Assembly (NCBI GenBank): GCA_903854305.1
Contig: CAINWC010000363.1
Location: 1-5,459 of the forward strand
Length of the DNA stretch: 5,459 nt
DNA from: an uncultured Pseudomonadota bacterium
GTDB lineage: Bacteria > Pseudomonadota > Gammaproteobacteria > Burkholderiales > Methylophilaceae
Reading direction: 5' to 3'
Numbering within the stretch: position 1 is the first letter of the stretch; the number at the start of each line of letters is the position of its first letter. This document shows, in pieces, positions 1 through 5,459 of the stretch. The notes under the pieces are model-generated. The model searched no databases. It was not told where the DNA came from and worked only from the letters and a program-made list of their open reading frames with translations. The position numbers and the translations under genes are program-made.

Positions 1-254
1 TGAATTTCCCGTACTTATCAGATGGCATGTGGTTCTTAACACAGCATAAACGTTGGGGCTTGCTCAAAGCTGATCCTGATTACTTGGCAGTGGCGACCAA
101 AATCAATCAGGTCAAATTGTATTCTGAAGCGGCCTCTCAACTAGGTATCAGTGTGCCAAAAGATACGATGCGTTCAAGTAAATTAATGGATGGCGTGGTG
201 TGGGATGGTAAAAATCCGGCGGCTTATGCTGCTAGTTTCAAGATTAGAGCTTAA
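1..254 (+). CDS. nrtA: Nitrate ABC transporter substrate-binding protein, C-terminal end (5' truncated)
   Basis: The open frame enters from the left edge (first complete codon at position 3) and ends at TAA 252-254, leaving 83 residues. The visible part begins NFPYLSDGMWFLTQHKRWG and ends in a conserved-looking tail (DGVVWDGKNPAAYAASFKIRA-like, about 21 residues). This aromatic SD-x-x-WFLTQ-x-x-RWG block, followed by an 'LYSEAASQLG' helix and an 'FKI' tail, is what I associate with NrtA/NasF periplasmic nitrate-binding proteins, which deliver nitrate (and often nitrite) to the NrtB permease. The start, signal peptide and most of the ligand pocket lie outside the window, so anchoring as a lipoprotein or solubility cannot be judged. 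The internal ATG at 27 is not a real start, because the frame stays open to the edge. The permease gene follows after 54 bp, as expected for an nrtABCD/nasFED operon. A close alternative is a cyanate- or bicarbonate-binding relative (CynA/CmpA); the downstream nitrite reductase favours nitrate. Confidence 0.85.
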   Translation, partial: NFPYLSDGMWFLTQHKRWGLLKADPDYLAVATKINQVKLYSEAASQLGISVPKDTMRSSKLMDGVVWDGKNPAAYAASFKIRA

Positions 255-308
255 CGGGTTTTTTTAAAGGGTTTTTTAAGATTTTTTTAAAAACATTAAG
301 GAATTTTT
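255..308 (+). other. T-tract-rich nrtA-nrtB spacer with imperfect tandem repeats
   Basis: This 54-bp spacer holds three T runs (7 T at 259-265, 6 T at 272-277, 7 T at 282-288). The first two are preceded by GGG and the third by GA, and all three are followed by AA or AAA. They look like three imperfect copies of a unit of about 12 bp. No convincing GC-rich stem precedes them, so I do not call an intrinsic terminator. The spacer ends with the ribosome binding site AAGGA (298-302), 6 nt before the ATG at 309. Such tracts can cause polymerase slippage or partial termination, which would lower permease expression relative to the binding protein; this is inference. Confidence 0.5.
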
Positions 309-1232
309 ATGAGCGCAACCAGCATCAGTAAAGAGAGCTTAAAAGTCATTATGCAAAACAAAGATACTGTTGTCAGTAAAGGAGATGCAATGACTACGAC
401 AGAAAATAAAGGAATTGTAAAGGTTGCAGAAGTGCGCAAAAGCAAGCCTAGCCAGTTAACGATTCATGCTAATAGTTTTTTAAAGTGGCTAATTCCACCT
501 GTTTTTGGCATTTTGATGTTGCTGGCAATTTGGACATTGATCTCACATCAATCACCCAATTTACCTGGGCCACTTAAAACATTTCACTCCGCAGTTGCGC
601 TATTTAGCGATCCCTTTTACGACCATGGCCCGAATGACAAAGGCGTTGGCTGGAATATTATCGCTTCATTAAAACGTGTAGCGCTGGGTTTTGGCTTGGC
701 GGCTTTGGTGGGCATTCCACTGGGCTTCATTATTGGGCGCTTTGAATTCGTATCACGTATGGCAGCACCAGTGATTAGCTTATTACGCCCAGTATCACCG
801 CTGGCATGGCTACCCATTGGATTACTGGTATTTAAAGCCGCTGACCCAGCAGCCATTTGGGTGATCTTCATCTCGGCGATTTGGCCGATGATCATCAACA
901 CCTCGGTGGGCGTAAGCAAAGTGCCGCAAGACTACATGAACGTAGCAAAGGTACTTAATTTAAGCGAGTGGAAGATTGTGACAAAAATACTTTTTCCGTT
1001 TGTGTTGCCTTACATGATGACTGGTGTACGTCTTTCTATCGGTGTGGCGTGGTTGGTAATTGTGGCAGCAGAAATGCTGACAGGTGGCGTGGGTATTGGC
1101 TTCTGGGTATGGGATGAATGGAATAACTTGAATGTTGAGCACATCATCATTGCGATTTTTGTCGTAGGTATTGTGGGCTTACTTTTGGAATTAGCGCTCA
1201 CACAAATCGCTAAAAAGTTTAGTTACGAATAA
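309..1232 (+). CDS. nrtB: Nitrate ABC transporter permease NrtB (NasE-like)
   Basis: Inner-membrane permease forming the nitrate translocation path; it is expected to work as a dimer with two ATPase subunits and the periplasmic NrtA. The 307-residue product has a polar, charged N-terminus of about 58 residues, then hydrophobic segments at roughly 60-78, 121-142, 154-175, 181-200, 227-256 and 278-298. The cytoplasmic coupling loop (EAA-like region, about residues 208-237) reads DYMNVAKVLNLSEWKIVTKI and continues into FPFVLP. The usual EAA glycine is Asn217 here, in a 'NVAKVLxL' form I recall from NrtB-type permeases. The block AWLVIVAAEML (247-257) is also typical of this group. Spacing is 54 bp to nrtA and 68 bp to the ATPase gene, with no terminator seen. 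The start is uncertain: ATG 309 has AAGGA at 6 nt, but in-frame ATG 390 (Met28) has the stronger TAAAGGAG at 5 nt, giving 280 residues. Cyanate or taurine permeases are relatives, but the context argues for nitrate. Confidence 0.92.
   Translation: MSATSISKESLKVIMQNKDTVVSKGDAMTTTENKGIVKVAEVRKSKPSQLTIHANSFLKWLIPPVFGILMLLAIWTLISHQSPNLPGPLKTFHSAVALFSDPFYDHGPNDKGVGWNIIASLKRVALGFGLAALVGIPLGFIIGRFEFVSRMAAPVISLLRPVSPLAWLPIGLLVFKAADPAAIWVIFISAIWPMIINTSVGVSKVPQDYMNVAKVLNLSEWKIVTKILFPFVLPYMMTGVRLSIGVAWLVIVAAEMLTGGVGIGFWVWDEWNNLNVEHIIIAIFVVGIVGLLLELALTQIAKKFSYE
377..392 (+). promoter_or_regulatory. Alternative ribosome binding site and start codon for nrtB (Met28)
   Basis: TAAAGGAG at 377-384 is a strong Shine-Dalgarno match, 5 nt before an in-frame ATG at 390-392. 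It lies inside the longer nrtB reading frame. The 27 residues between ATG 309 and this ATG are polar (Ser, Lys, Asp rich) and carry no recognisable domain. Translation may therefore start here, or at both places. Confidence 0.55.
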
Positions 1233-1300
1233 CTAAGCACGCAATCAAATATTAGCAATCACAGCCCAAAAAATCACAATCTAAACATTTAGGAATCATC

Positions 1301-2137
1301 ATGAAAAAAACGCTCAATCTAGAAAAATTCAATGCTGAAAGATATGTGCAGCTAGAAAATGTAGACATGACTTTTACCACTAAAAAAGGAGCTTTCAATG
1401 CGCTCAAAAATATCAACCTGAGCATTAAAGAAGGCGAATTTATCTCGATCATCGGGCACTCAGGCTGCGGAAAATCGACCGTGTTGAATCTAATCGCAGG
1501 CTTGATGCAACCGACAGAAGGCTTACTCTTTTGCGCAGGTCGAGAAATTGCCGGCCCTGGTCCAGAGCGTGCCGTGGTGTTTCAAAACCACTCACTACTG
1601 CCTTGGCTCACTTGTTATGAAAACGTGTATTTAGCTGTAGAACGTGTTTTTGGCGCAAGTGCTGAAGCAAAAGAAACCAAAGCGCAACTTAAAACGCGTA
1701 CTGATGCCGCGCTAGAACTTGTCGGTTTAACCCATGCAAGCGATAAAAAACCAAATGAGATTTCAGGTGGTATGAAGCAGCGCGTAGGCATAGCACGTGC
1801 TTTGGCAATGGAGCCGAAAGTGCTATTACTGGATGAGCCATTCGGTGCATTAGACGCCTTAACTCGCGCGAATCTACAAGATGAGTTGATGAGAATTATG
1901 GCGAAATCTGGCTGTACGGCTGTCATGGTCACGCATGATGTTGATGAAGCTGTACTGCTGTCAGACCGAGTCGTGATGATGACGAATGGCCCTAGTGCAG
2001 GCATAGGCGAGATTTTAGAAGTGAGCCTACCTCGACCAAGAGCACGCTTAGCACTAGCCGAGGATAAAGATTACAACCATTTACGTAGCGAAGTCTTGCG
2101 TTTTTTGTATGAGCGTCATGCCAAAAAAGTAGCCTGA
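1301..2137 (+). CDS. nrtD: Nitrate ABC transporter ATP-binding protein (NrtD/NasD-like)
   Basis: Cytoplasmic ATPase that drives nitrate import through NrtB. All motifs of an active ABC ATPase are present in the 278-residue product: Walker A GHSGCGKST (52-60), Q-loop Gln95 (VVFQNHSLLPW), signature ISGGMKQR (154-161), Walker B VLLLDEP with catalytic Glu179 (174-180), D-loop ALDA (183-186) and H-loop His212 (THDVDEA). The late block MMTNGPSAGIGEIL is typical of the nitrate/cyanate/taurine importer ATPases. The length fits NrtD or Klebsiella NasD. It lacks the extra NrtA-like C-terminal domain that makes cyanobacterial NrtC about twice as long, so this transporter probably uses a homodimer of one ATPase. 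The start is supported by AGGAA at 1291-1295, 5 nt before ATG. The barrel gene follows 63 bp later with no visible terminator. Substrate specificity rests on context (nrtA, nrtB, nirB); sequence alone would also allow cyanate. Confidence 0.92.
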   Translation: MKKTLNLEKFNAERYVQLENVDMTFTTKKGAFNALKNINLSIKEGEFISIIGHSGCGKSTVLNLIAGLMQPTEGLLFCAGREIAGPGPERAVVFQNHSLLPWLTCYENVYLAVERVFGASAEAKETKAQLKTRTDAALELVGLTHASDKKPNEISGGMKQRVGIARALAMEPKVLLLDEPFGALDALTRANLQDELMRIMAKSGCTAVMVTHDVDEAVLLSDRVVMMTNGPSAGIGEILEVSLPRPRARLALAEDKDYNHLRSEVLRFLYERHAKKVA

Positions 2138-2200
2138 TTAATCTATACCTTTCATCCAATAAATCTATCCAATATAAATATCTAGAAAAAGGAATTAACA

Positions 2201-3592
2201 ATGAAGCAGAATAAAACTTTTAAACTTAATTTAGTCATCGCCTGTACTGCATTTGCCCTTTCTAGCATAACGCAAGCCGCTTACGCAGAAGAGGTGCCAG
2301 ATGCTGAATATACTTTGCTTGACGCTATCATGCAGGGGAAACCCCTGACCAGCTTTAGGTTGCGTTATGAAAATGTGGGGCAAGATGGCAATGCGCCTGT
2401 ATTAACACCGGCTAGACCACTTGAGGATGCAAATGCGATTACGTTACGCAGTTTAATTGGCTGGCAAACTGCCCCTTTTCATAATTTTAGCTTTACTGCC
2501 CAATTGATTAATGTAAGCAAGCTAGAAGATAACTTTAACGACAGCACGCCAGCGACCGGCTCGCTTAATGCAGCTTCGAATCAACCCAATAAACTTGCCT
2601 ATGCAAAAGTTGTTGACCCAGACTACACAGGCGTGAATCAGCTTTACGTGGATTGGACCGGCATTAAAAACACCAAACTGCGCCTTGGTCGCCAACAGGT
2701 TAATTTAGATAACGTACGATTTATTGGTGACATTGGCTTTAGGCAGGTCATGCAAGTGTTTGATGGCGCCTCTGTACTGAATAAATCCATTCCTGATACA
2801 GAAGTGTATCTAGCGCACTTTGAATCAGTACAACAAATCAATACCAAACTGCGTACCAACGGTGCCTTGGATATTGCCAATATCAAATACCGCATTTCAC
2901 CTACAGAGTCTGTGGTTGGCTATGGCTATTTATCTAGCTTTAATGATTTAGGCTTTGGCAATGTCTGGTTTGGTGGAACAACGAACGCAGGCGCTAATCA
3001 ATCCAATCAAGTATTTGGCCTGCGTTTAGATGGCGTGCATAAGCTCAATGATGATTGGAAAGCCCTTTACACCGCTGAGTACGCCAAACAAAGTGATTAC
3101 AAGGGTGGCGATAGCCGCATTGATGCGCATTATTACAAAGTTGGCGGTGGCGCTGCTTATGGCAATCTGACATTACGCGCTGACCAAGAGTTGCTAAGTA
3201 GCAATAACGGCACCTACGCCTTTCAGACGCCATTCGGAACCAACCATTTATTCCAAGGTTGGGTGGATAAGTTTTTAGCGACACCTAAAGAAGGTATTAA
3301 AGATTCATTCATCACCGCCACTTATAAATATGGTGACTTCGCATTATCTTCTGAATATCACGTACTAAACTCAGATGTGAATTTCCATCAGGTAACAGGA
3401 GGCACTGGCAATCAATATGGGACTGAATGGGATGCCGCACTCACTTACAACTACAACAAAAATATCATGACAAAAATTGAATATGGTAAATATAGTGAAA
3501 GTGATCAGTATCAACCAACGGCAGCGATAACGCAGGCTAGTCGTATCCGTGACACAGATAAACTTTGGCTGACCGCGATGTACACATTTTAA
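2201..3592 (+). CDS. Outer-membrane beta-barrel protein, alginate-export (Alginate_exp) family-like; candidate nitrate porin
   Basis: Predicted outer-membrane channel of 463 residues. It starts with a Sec signal peptide: basic MKQNKTFK, a hydrophobic core to about residue 21, and a likely signal peptidase I site after Ala29 (AYA before EE). The mature part opens with GKPLTSFRLRYENV and contains ITLRSLIGWQTAPF, then LRLGRQQVNLDN followed by RFIGDIGFRQ; these blocks match my recollection of the Alginate_exp beta-barrel family (AlgE-like). The rest shows alternating polar/hydrophobic strands and ends in LWLTAMYTF, the terminal Phe used for outer-membrane assembly. AAGGA at 2189-2193, 7 nt before ATG, supports the start. 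It is the last of four closely spaced genes after nrtA-nrtB-nrtD, so it probably supplies outer-membrane passage for nitrate or another small anion. There is no alginate biosynthesis context here, so 'alginate export' describes the fold only. Family membership is moderately sure; the substrate is inference. Confidence 0.75.
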   Translation: MKQNKTFKLNLVIACTAFALSSITQAAYAEEVPDAEYTLLDAIMQGKPLTSFRLRYENVGQDGNAPVLTPARPLEDANAITLRSLIGWQTAPFHNFSFTAQLINVSKLEDNFNDSTPATGSLNAASNQPNKLAYAKVVDPDYTGVNQLYVDWTGIKNTKLRLGRQQVNLDNVRFIGDIGFRQVMQVFDGASVLNKSIPDTEVYLAHFESVQQINTKLRTNGALDIANIKYRISPTESVVGYGYLSSFNDLGFGNVWFGGTTNAGANQSNQVFGLRLDGVHKLNDDWKALYTAEYAKQSDYKGGDSRIDAHYYKVGGGAAYGNLTLRADQELLSSNNGTYAFQTPFGTNHLFQGWVDKFLATPKEGIKDSFITATYKYGDFALSSEYHVLNSDVNFHQVTGGTGNQYGTEWDAALTYNYNKNIMTKIEYGKYSESDQYQPTAAITQASRIRDTDKLWLTAMYTF

Positions 3593-3635
3593 CTTCACGG
3601 TTTCTATTTAAATCTCGCGTGATCACTTCCTAACA

Positions 3636-3671
3636 TTATGCACCATGATGGATTGCCATTTTGGTGCATAA
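3636..3671 (+). promoter_or_regulatory. Nested inverted repeat with NtrC-like half-sites (candidate enhancer)
   Basis: The arms TTATGCACCA (3636-3645) and TGGTGCATAA (3662-3671) are perfect reverse complements over 10 bp. Inside lies a second inverted repeat, ATGG (3648-3651) and CCAT (3656-3659), around ATTG. The outer arms contain TGCACC (3639-3644) and GGTGCA (3663-3668), the two halves of the known NtrC (NRI) consensus TGCACC-N5-GGTGCA. Here they are 18 bp apart instead of 5. Two mirrored 17-bp sites can be read, 3639-3655 and 3652-3668, each with one perfect and one degenerate half. The centre is about 133 bp upstream of the predicted nirB transcription start, a usual enhancer distance. 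As RNA it could also fold into a stem-loop, but no T run follows, so a terminator is unlikely. Confidence 0.55.
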
Positions 3672-3683
3672 GCACGTTTATGC
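3666..3683 (+). repeat. Third arm: inverted repeat GCATAA / TTATGC overlapping the enhancer-like palindrome
   Basis: GCATAA (3666-3671), which is the end of the right arm of the larger palindrome, is also reverse-complementary to TTATGC at 3678-3683, with 6 nt between. TTATGC therefore occurs twice flanking GCATAA, so the middle arm could pair with either neighbour. This may be an extra protein half-site or chance in AT-rich DNA. Confidence 0.35.
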
Positions 3684-3761
3684 GCTAAAAAAATTATTAT
3701 CCTTAATAAAAATAACAACTAACTATCTGTATTTAAATGGATTTATAAAAATAATATTTAT

Positions 3762-3775
3762 TGGTACAGCACTTG
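3762..3775 (+). promoter_or_regulatory. Sigma-54 (RpoN) -24/-12 promoter for nirB
   Basis: TGGTACAGCACTTGC matches the RpoN consensus TGGCACG-N4-TTGC closely: TGG at 3762-3764, TTGC at 3772-3775, and exactly 10 bp between the invariant GG (3763-3764) and GC (3774-3775). Only the fourth base (T for C) and the G after TGGCAC differ from the strongest form. Transcription would start near 3786-3788, leaving a leader of about 50-55 nt before the nirB ATG. No convincing sigma-70 promoter was seen in the same place. Sigma-54 promoters need an enhancer-bound activator; the half-sites at 3639-3668 point to NtrC, which would make nirB respond to nitrogen limitation. Confidence 0.75.
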
Positions 3776-3839
3776 CTTATTAGGCATTGAAAGCCTGAAT
3801 TAACGCACTAAATAATCTAACTTAAAAGATGATTGAATT

Positions 3840-5459
3840 ATGCAAAAAATGAAATTAGTCGTGGTGGGTAACGGTATGGCTGGCATGCGCACTGTGGAAG
3901 AGCTGCTGAAAATTGCGCCTCATATTTATGACATTACCGTGTTTGGTGATGAGCCCTACCCTAACTACAACCGCATCATGCTGTCGCCAGTGCTTGCTAA
4001 TGAGCAAACGATTGATGACATCATATTGAATACCCGCGAATGGTACGCAGAGCACAACATTACCCTGCATACCAACGCACGCATCAATAAAATTGATCGT
4101 AAAAACCGCGTGGTGTATGCGGAAGATGGCACTAGCGCGGAATACGACCGCTTGTTGCTGGCGACTGGCTCTAAGCCATTTATGTTGCCGATTCCAGGGA
4201 GTGATTTAGAAGGTGTGATTGGCTATCGTGACATTAAAGATACCAATGACATGATAGACGCAGCAAAAGTACATAAACATGCAGTGGTGATTGGTGGCGG
4301 ATTACTTGGCTTAGAAGCGGCGAATGGCCTTAAGATTCAAGGCATGGATGTCACTGTAGTGCATAAGAACGAATGGCTACTAGAAAAGCAGCTCGATAAA
4401 ACCGCTGGAAAAATGCTGCAAAAAAATCTGGAAGCCAAAGGTTTAAACTTTTTACTGAATAAAAATACCGAGTTATTGATTGGTGACGGCGCTGATTCAA
4501 AAACTGGCGGTCGTGTAAAAACGGCACGCTTTACCGACGGCTTAGAGATTCCCGCTGATTTAGTGGTGATGGCAGTAGGTATTCGCCCGAACTTTGCCTT
4601 GGCGGAATCTGCTGGTATTTATTGCAACCGTGGCATTGTGGTGAACGACACCATGCAAACTTACGACCCACGCGTGTATGCGGTGGGCGAGTGCGTAGCG
4701 CACCGCGGAATTTCCTATGGTTTAGTTGCCCCATTATTTGAAATGGCCAAAGTATGCGCGACCCACTTAGGCAATTTTGGTATCGGTTTATATAAAGGCT
4801 CAGTCACTTCAACCAAACTAAAAGTCACGGGCATTGATTTATTCAGTGCAGGTGACTTTGCGAGTGGTGAAAGCGCGGTTGATGATGGACGTGAAGAAAT
4901 TGTTTTGCACGATGCAATTGGCGGGGTTTACAAAAAACTCGTCATTAAAAATGACAAAATTATTGGCAGCGTGCTTTATGGGGATACCACGGATGGTTCG
5001 TGGTATTTTCAAATGCTTAGAGATGGCAAAGCGATTCACGAGATTCGCGACCATTTAATGTTTGGTCAAGATTCATTAGGTAATACTGGCCATCAAGGCC
5101 AAGACAAAGCCGCCGCCATGACCAACGAAATGGAAGTCTGCGGCTGTAATGGCGTGTGCAAAGGCACCATTGTGAAAGCCATTCAAGATAAAGGCTTATT
5201 CACCATTGATGACGTGAAAAAACAAACCAAAGCAGGTTCGAGCTGTGGTTCGTGCGTAGGCTTGGTTGAGCAAATATTAGCGTCAACTTTAGGTGGTGGT
5301 TATGCACCACCGTCTACCAGCAAAGCGATATGCGGTTGCTCGGATAAAAACCATGAAGAAGTGCGTGCAGAGATTCGCACTAAGAAGTATTTAAATATTC
5401 CAGACGCCATGAAAGGTATGGCTTGGCGCACGCCTAATGGCTGCGCTACTTGTAGACCA
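3840..5459 (+). CDS. nirB: NADH-dependent nitrite reductase large subunit NirB (3' truncated by window end)
   Basis: Cytoplasmic flavoprotein that takes electrons from NAD(P)H and, with a siroheme/[4Fe-4S] centre, reduces nitrite to ammonium. The frame is open for 540 codons to the last base. An FAD-binding GNGMAG (10-15) opens a pyridine nucleotide-disulfide oxidoreductase domain; PNYNRIMLSPVL (41-52) and LLLATGSKP (105-113) are family signatures. The NAD(P)H site is GGGLLG (152-157), and the second FAD motif is TYDPRVYAVGEC (274-285). A BFD-like [2Fe-2S] domain follows, with Cys434, Cys436, Cys469 and Cys472 (CxC, 32 residues, CxxC). An extra CGC (498-500) precedes the start of the sulfite/nitrite reductase half-domain, ending at NGCATCRP. 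About 300 residues, including the siroheme cysteines, lie beyond the edge. The start is fixed by an in-frame TGA at 3834-3836; its Shine-Dalgarno (AAAAGA, 3824-3829) is weak. nirD and an assimilatory nitrate reductase are likely downstream. It is transcribed from its own sigma-54 promoter. Given the transport operon, the role is probably assimilatory (NasB). Confidence 0.96.
   Translation, partial: MQKMKLVVVGNGMAGMRTVEELLKIAPHIYDITVFGDEPYPNYNRIMLSPVLANEQTIDDIILNTREWYAEHNITLHTNARINKIDRKNRVVYAEDGTSAEYDRLLLATGSKPFMLPIPGSDLEGVIGYRDIKDTNDMIDAAKVHKHAVVIGGGLLGLEAANGLKIQGMDVTVVHKNEWLLEKQLDKTAGKMLQKNLEAKGLNFLLNKNTELLIGDGADSKTGGRVKTARFTDGLEIPADLVVMAVGIRPNFALAESAGIYCNRGIVVNDTMQTYDPRVYAVGECVAHRGISYGLVAPLFEMAKVCATHLGNFGIGLYKGSVTSTKLKVTGIDLFSAGDFASGESAVDDGREEIVLHDAIGGVYKKLVIKNDKIIGSVLYGDTTDGSWYFQMLRDGKAIHEIRDHLMFGQDSLGNTGHQGQDKAAAMTNEMEVCGCNGVCKGTIVKAIQDKGLFTIDDVKKQTKAGSSCGSCVGLVEQILASTLGGGYAPPSTSKAICGCSDKNHEEVRAEIRTKKYLNIPDAMKGMAWRTPNGCATCRP

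Larger units (their letters stand above)
3593..3839 (+). promoter_or_regulatory. Control region between the barrel gene and nirB
   Basis: This 247-bp gap holds no plausible gene on either strand. In order it contains an 8-bp palindrome GTGATCAC (3619-3626), a nested inverted repeat with NtrC-like half-sites (3636-3671), an additional copy of one arm (3678-3683), a stretch at 3687-3760 with only 9 G or C in 74 bp, a sigma-54 -24/-12 element (3762-3775), and a predicted leader of about 50-55 nt. The order, upstream half-sites then AT-rich flexible DNA then -24/-12 promoter, is that of an enhancer-dependent nitrogen-regulated promoter. No intrinsic terminator for the preceding operon is evident. 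Confidence 0.75.

Noticed and set aside
617..919. A 100-codon open frame on the minus strand inside nrtB.
   Set aside because: It is antisense to well-supported permease sequence and has no recognisable domain.
2234..2245. Possible lipobox (VIAC, Cys15) in the signal peptide of the barrel protein.
   Set aside because: The hydrophobic stretch before Cys15 is too short for a lipoprotein signal, a good signal peptidase I site (AYA) follows at residues 27-29, and a barrel ending in Phe is not expected to be a lipoprotein.
3619..3626. Perfect palindrome GTGATCAC.
   Set aside because: Eight-bp palindromes are common by chance; it is not a complete FNR or CRP site and has no flanking support.
3636..3671. 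The large inverted repeat as an intrinsic terminator of the uptake operon.
   Set aside because: No run of T follows on the + strand (the next bases are GCACGTTTATGC), and the stem has an internal mismatch; a protein-binding site fits better.
3666..3683. A hairpin with a 6-nt loop that might be an ANTAR (NasR/NasT) antitermination target, as found in nas leaders.
   Set aside because: The loop GCACGT lacks the expected A at position 1 and G at position 4, there is no paired second hexaloop, no terminator follows, and it lies upstream of the predicted nirB transcription start.
3782..3796. AGGC / GCCT inverted repeat around the predicted nirB transcription start.
   Set aside because: Only 4 bp per arm with a 7-nt loop; expected by chance and no known operator is recognised.
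4834..5058. A 74-codon open frame on the + strand, with an opposing one at 4839-5054.
   Set aside because: Both lie entirely within nirB, which is open and full of conserved motifs in another frame; they have no family resemblance and no ribosome binding site of note.
5295..5311. Hairpin GGTGGT-TATGC-ACCACC inside nirB, which also contains the 10-mer TTATGCACCA identical to an arm of the upstream palindrome.
   Set aside because: It is explained by the codons of a Gly-Gly-Gly-Tyr-Ala-Pro-Pro linker; the shared 10-mer is notable, but a binding site inside the coding region has no other support.

Overview
The window is a nitrate-assimilation locus, entirely on the + strand, from what looks like an AT-leaning Gram-negative proteobacterium. 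The outer-membrane barrel protein with a signal peptide and terminal Phe, and the enhancer-type promoter, support a proteobacterium. Gene style and base composition remind me of betaproteobacterial methylotrophs (Methylophilaceae, e.g. Methylotenera), but that placement is inference from overall resemblance, not from a marker gene.

Layout: (1) positions 1-254, the last 83 codons of the periplasmic nitrate-binding protein NrtA; (2) 309-1232, the inner-membrane permease NrtB, with two competing start codons; (3) 1301-2137, the single-domain ATPase NrtD/NasD; (4) 2201-3592, a signal-peptide-bearing outer-membrane beta-barrel of the alginate-export (Alginate_exp) type; (5) 3593-3839, a regulatory intergenic region with a nested inverted repeat carrying NtrC-like half-sites, a very AT-rich stretch and a near-consensus sigma-54 -24/-12 promoter; (6) 3840-5459, the first 540 codons of the NADH-dependent nitrite reductase large subunit NirB, cut by the window edge.

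How they work together: nitrate would cross the outer membrane, plausibly through the co-located barrel (inference), be captured by NrtA and imported by NrtB2/NrtD2 at the expense of ATP. After reduction to nitrite by an assimilatory nitrate reductase, probably encoded outside the window, NirB (with NirD) would reduce nitrite to ammonium. The four genes from nrtA to the barrel are co-directional, with gaps of 54-68 bp and no convincing terminator between them, so they probably form one transcript. nirB appears to start a second unit under nitrogen control (sigma-54 with an NtrC-like activator).

The gene content is conventional and I found no undescribed system. The points most worth a second look are the nirB control region, the barrel protein inside a nitrate-uptake operon, and the uncertain start of nrtB.
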